A stretch of DNA of 64,000 bases from NCBI GenBank assembly GCA_035631875.1, contig DASQHX010000011.1, positions 1 through 64,000 on the forward strand, read 5' to 3'. Each line of letters begins with the position of its first letter. The stretch's first letter is position 1. Below are positions 62,020 through 64,000 of this stretch, one piece after another. The translations under genes were made by a program, and so were the position numbers. This DNA is from Nitrosopumilaceae archaeon. GTDB lineage: Archaea > Thermoproteota > Nitrososphaeria > Nitrososphaerales > Nitrosopumilaceae. Under the pieces are notes generated by a model. That model did not search any database. It had not been told where the DNA came from and saw only the letters and a list, made by a program, of their open reading frames with translations.

Positions 62020-62117
62020 CGTTTTGTTATACGGTTTTCTTTAATATATTATTACAAGGGTGATTAGATCATTGAAAATTAGCAAAAGCTTTAAATCCAG
62101 TCTGACAAGAACGGGGA

Positions 62118-62717
62118 ATGATGACTACTGTTAGTAAAACAATCGATATCAAATCCAAAGTCTCTAACGTCTTTACCTATTTTGCAAGACCAGAACACAT
62201 CTCTGACCAATTTGAAGAGAGAGTGGGAATGACTGTGGTACCCATGGATGTTAAGGCAGGTATGGGTGTAGGAACTACCTTTAGAGTAATAGGTGATTTT
62301 GATGGTAAAAGACTGGAATGGGATTGTGAAACAACAGAATTCATACCAGAACAAAAAATTGCAGCTAAAATGATCAAAGGTCCTTTCAAAAAATGGGACA
62401 TTGCAGTTGAATTCAAATCACTGGAAGATAACCTAACTAAACTTACCATGACAGTAAATTATGAAATGCCATTAGGCCCACTGGGCAGCATTTTAAACAA
62501 AATTAAATTTGCAAAGACAGCAGAAAAGGGAATGGAAACTGCTCTCTACAAAGTTAGAGGACTCTTGGAAGGGAATGGTTCAATTCCAGTGTACATTACA
62601 CTTGATGCGTATAGAAAACTTTTAGAGGAAAAAGCAAAAATGAACAACGCACCAGTTTCTACCGTCTTGACTAAAATATTAGAAAAATACTCTCAAATTG
62701 AGACAGTTAAAAACTAA
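62118..62717 (+). CDS. SRPBCC-fold protein with a ribbon-helix-helix-like tail
   Basis: 199 residues. Residues 1-145 look like an SRPBCC (START-like) ligand-binding domain: VSKTIDIKSKVSNVFTYFARPEHI..., MGVGTTFRVIGDFDGKRLEW, GMETALYKVRGLLEGN. Residues ~152-195 (IPVYITLDAYRKLLEEKAKM, then PVSTVLTKILEKYS) have one strand plus two helices as in ribbon-helix-helix DNA-binding domains. ATG at 62118 with ACGGGGA upstream; a TATA-like CTTTAAATC lies at 62089-62097. Ligand and target unknown. Confidence 0.7.
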   Translation: MMTTVSKTIDIKSKVSNVFTYFARPEHISDQFEERVGMTVVPMDVKAGMGVGTTFRVIGDFDGKRLEWDCETTEFIPEQKIAAKMIKGPFKKWDIAVEFKSLEDNLTKLTMTVNYEMPLGPLGSILNKIKFAKTAEKGMETALYKVRGLLEGNGSIPVYITLDAYRKLLEEKAKMNNAPVSTVLTKILEKYSQIETVKN

Positions 62718-62740
62718 AAATTAATTTTATTTCAACTCAA

Positions 62741-62749
62741 GTTTAAATA
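62741..62749 (+). promoter_or_regulatory. TATA box of the tRNA-Lys gene
   Basis: GTTTAAATA, 26-34 bases before the first tRNA base. Confidence 0.55.
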
Positions 62750-62774
62750 ACGAACTTTGTGTTTCCTATTTTGC

Positions 62775-62863
62775 GGGTCTATGGCTCAGCCAGGTAGAGC
62801 GAGGGACTCTTATGCTCTTTCAGAGAAATCCCTATGTCGTGGGTTCAAATCCCACTAGACCCG
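62775..62863 (+). tRNA. tRNA-Lys(CTT) with a 15-base anticodon-loop intron
   Basis: Acceptor GGGTCTA pairs with TAGACCC, discriminator G. D arm GCTC/GAGC, anticodon stem AGGGA/TCCCT, loop CTCTTA-A with a 15-base intron after position 37 (CTCT and AGAG can pair as a bulge-helix-bulge core), variable ATGTC, T arm GTGGG-TTCAAAT-CCCAC. No CCA encoded. After intron removal 74 bases. Confidence 0.92.
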
Positions 62864-62882
62864 CTAATTTAGAAAAAATATT

Positions 62883-63044
62883 CTAATGCATACATTGACA
62901 GTTTACCAATTTTGTATCAAAAGTACAATCATGAGGACCATCTGACCTTGCATCTATGGGAATATCTTTCATACATTCATCATGTCGTCCCTTTTTACAA
63001 AACCAACAAATTTTTGTAGGATCATTTTGAGAATTTGTTTCCAT
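62883..63044 (-). CDS. 53-residue Cys-rich mini-protein
   Basis: The frame METNSQNDPTKICWFCKKGR... contains ICWFC, HDEC, HDC and NCQC before a final MH, a dense set of Cys/His that should bind zinc. Start ATG at 63044 with a GAGAG-type purine run upstream. No known family; its position beside a second mini zinc protein suggests a pair. Confidence 0.6.
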   Translation of the reverse strand: METNSQNDPTKICWFCKKGRHDECMKDIPIDARSDGPHDCTFDTKLVNCQCMH

Positions 63045-63058
63045 AAGAATCTCTCAAA

Positions 63059-63220
63059 TCAAAATACAGCTACATCGCCTGGAGCAGGAGAATGTTCGTG
63101 GCTATTTTTGTGATATTCGATAAATTCTTTATGTGTTACCTCTTGATGTTTTCTTAATTCTTCAATATTTTCAAAAGTTTCGTTACAAAGATAACATTTT
63201 GGTTTGTGTTGATCAACCAT
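63059..63220 (-). CDS. 53-residue C2H2 zinc-finger mini-protein
   Basis: Begins MVDQHKPK and then carries CYLCNETFENIEELRKHQ and EVTH: C-x2-C-x12-H-x5-H, a classical C2H2 finger, followed by a His-rich stretch (FIEYHKNSHEH) and SPAPGDVAVF. An in-frame ATG at 63232 would add four residues. It lies 14 bases upstream of the other mini-protein on the same strand and 74 bases after ilvE, so the three may be one transcript. Single-finger proteins are common but poorly understood in archaea. Confidence 0.7.
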   Translation of the reverse strand: MVDQHKPKCYLCNETFENIEELRKHQEVTHKEFIEYHKNSHEHSPAPGDVAVF

Positions 63221-63294
63221 TGATAATACCATATCTGAAATGTCTGTGTTGTTGTAATTGAATCTTTCAGATATGATTTTGTATCACTTGCGTC

Positions 63295-64000
63295 TCAAAT
63301 TGGAGTTAGCCATTTTGAGAATCTTTTAGCTTTTCCCATGGCTACACTCAAAAAGGCATTTTGAAGCTTTCGTGTTATCTTACCAGGTTTCCCGTCTCCG
63401 ATTGTTATGTTGTCAATTTCTGTTACCGATTTTACCTCTGCGGCTGTTCCAGTCATAAATACTTCATCAGCAACATAGAGATCCTCTCTATCGATATTAG
63501 TTTCTGTTATTGAAATCTCATCAGCACTAGCTATTTTGATGACACTGTCTCTCGTTATACCATTTAATATGCCAGCACTTAGCGGAGGAGTAAATATTTC
63601 GCCATTATTTACAAGGAAAATATTTTCTGCACTTCCTTCTGAGATTTTGCCATTATAATTTAACATTATAGCTTCATCATAGCCATCTTTTAGCGCTTCT
63701 ACTCTGGCAAGTGCAGCATTTGCATAGTTCGAGGCAGCTTTTGCTTGCATAGGTTGGGATCTAGAATCTATTCTTAACCAACTTGAAACTTTACATCTTG
63801 CCCCATGTACTTTTCCTGCACTTGATTCACCAAGTTTCCATTCCCAACATGCAATAGCAAGATCAATCTTATTTGGAGTCGGAGTTAAACCAAGTACTCC
63901 ATAACCATAATAAGCAATGGGTCTGATGTAACATTCTTTTAACTTACTTGCCTTTACTGTTTCTATTATTGCTTTAGAGATTTCATTTTTTGAATATGGT
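63295..64000 (-). CDS. ilvE: Branched-chain amino acid aminotransferase, 5' end outside window
   Basis: The frame is open to the window's right edge, so the N-terminus is missing; 235 residues are visible. CYIRPIAYYGYGVLGL, LGESSAGKVHGARCKVSSW, QAKAASNYANAALARVEA, DEAIMLNYNGKISEGSAENIFLV and PPLSAGILNGITRDSVI are signatures of the class IV PLP aminotransferases of the IlvE branch; the final VFMTGTAAEV loop also fits. It transaminates Leu, Ile and Val. Confidence 0.95.
   Translation of the reverse strand, partial: PYSKNEISKAIIETVKASKLKECYIRPIAYYGYGVLGLTPTPNKIDLAIACWEWKLGESSAGKVHGARCKVSSWLRIDSRSQPMQAKAASNYANAALARVEALKDGYDEAIMLNYNGKISEGSAENIFLVNNGEIFTPPLSAGILNGITRDSVIKIASADEISITETNIDREDLYVADEVFMTGTAAEVKSVTEIDNITIGDGKPGKITRKLQNAFLSVAMGKAKRFSKWLTPI

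Overview
The window reads as a chromosomal segment of an ammonia-oxidising-type Thaumarchaeote (Nitrososphaerota), most likely a low-GC Nitrosopumilales relative. The evidence is the combination of a very large thaumarchaeal-type S-layer protein (52137-57479), a heme-copper oxidase cluster with a split CuA subunit and tandem cupredoxins (57716-61472), archaeal DNA primase PriL/PriS, a thermosome, Csl4, Dph2, TiaS, CobY, MptE-like pterin kinase, ribosomal proteins S27e and L44e, tRNA genes with introns and no encoded CCA, and frequent TTG/GTG starts with TATA-box promoters. No amo genes lie in the window, so ammonia oxidation is inferred from relatedness only. The species cannot be named from sequence alone.

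Layout: 1-2622 is the 3' part of a repeat-rich surface protein. 2670-7284 holds glycyl-tRNA synthetase, endonuclease IV and the two primase subunits. 7389-13913 is the least understood stretch: a UPF0182 membrane protein directly abutting an orphan glutamine amidotransferase, a C39-peptidase/TPR fusion, a HIT protein, a RuvC-fold protein, a zinc-ribbon protein and a possible proteasome-assembly-chaperone-like protein. 13910-17867 holds a UbiD-family decarboxylase, heme O synthase, an Lrp regulator and aspartate-semialdehyde dehydrogenase. 17933-22162 is a tight cobalamin-assembly operon (CobD/CobC-like decarboxylase, a CobQ with no amidotransferase domain, CbiB, CobS, CobY). 22145-27186 holds ribosomal proteins, adenine deaminase, thermosome and a PfkB kinase. 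Behind it lies an uncatalogued remnant that resembles the N-terminal domain of Cas1.

27430-38693 covers guanine nucleotide synthesis (guaA, guaB), pterin genes (MptE-like, DHPS-like), prephenate dehydratase, Csl4, Dph2, a stand-alone Lrp ligand domain and TiaS, followed by an initiator tRNA-Met gene with an anticodon-loop intron and an apparent second insertion in the D-loop. 38904-41253 has a PQQ-type sugar dehydrogenase and a class II HMG-CoA reductase. 41294-48678 is a nine-gene histidine operon, hisG-D-C-(HAD)-B-H-A-F-I, with a HAD phosphatase placed where histidinol-phosphate phosphatase is needed and no hisE in view. 49410-51944 pairs threonine synthase with a MoaD-E1 fusion. The S-layer gene, the terminal oxidase cluster and its half-size heme A synthase follow. 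The window closes with an SRPBCC protein bearing a ribbon-helix-helix-like tail, tRNA-Lys(CTT) with an intron, two 53-residue zinc-binding mini-proteins and the 3' part of ilvE.

Functionally the window joins amino-acid synthesis (His, Phe, Thr/aspartate family, branched chain), cobalamin and pterin cofactors, purine metabolism, isoprenoid synthesis (HMGR plus a possible anhydromevalonate-phosphate decarboxylase), and respiration (CtaB, CtaA and the oxidase subunits). No intergenic region exceeds 300 bases. No complete mobile element or CRISPR array was seen.
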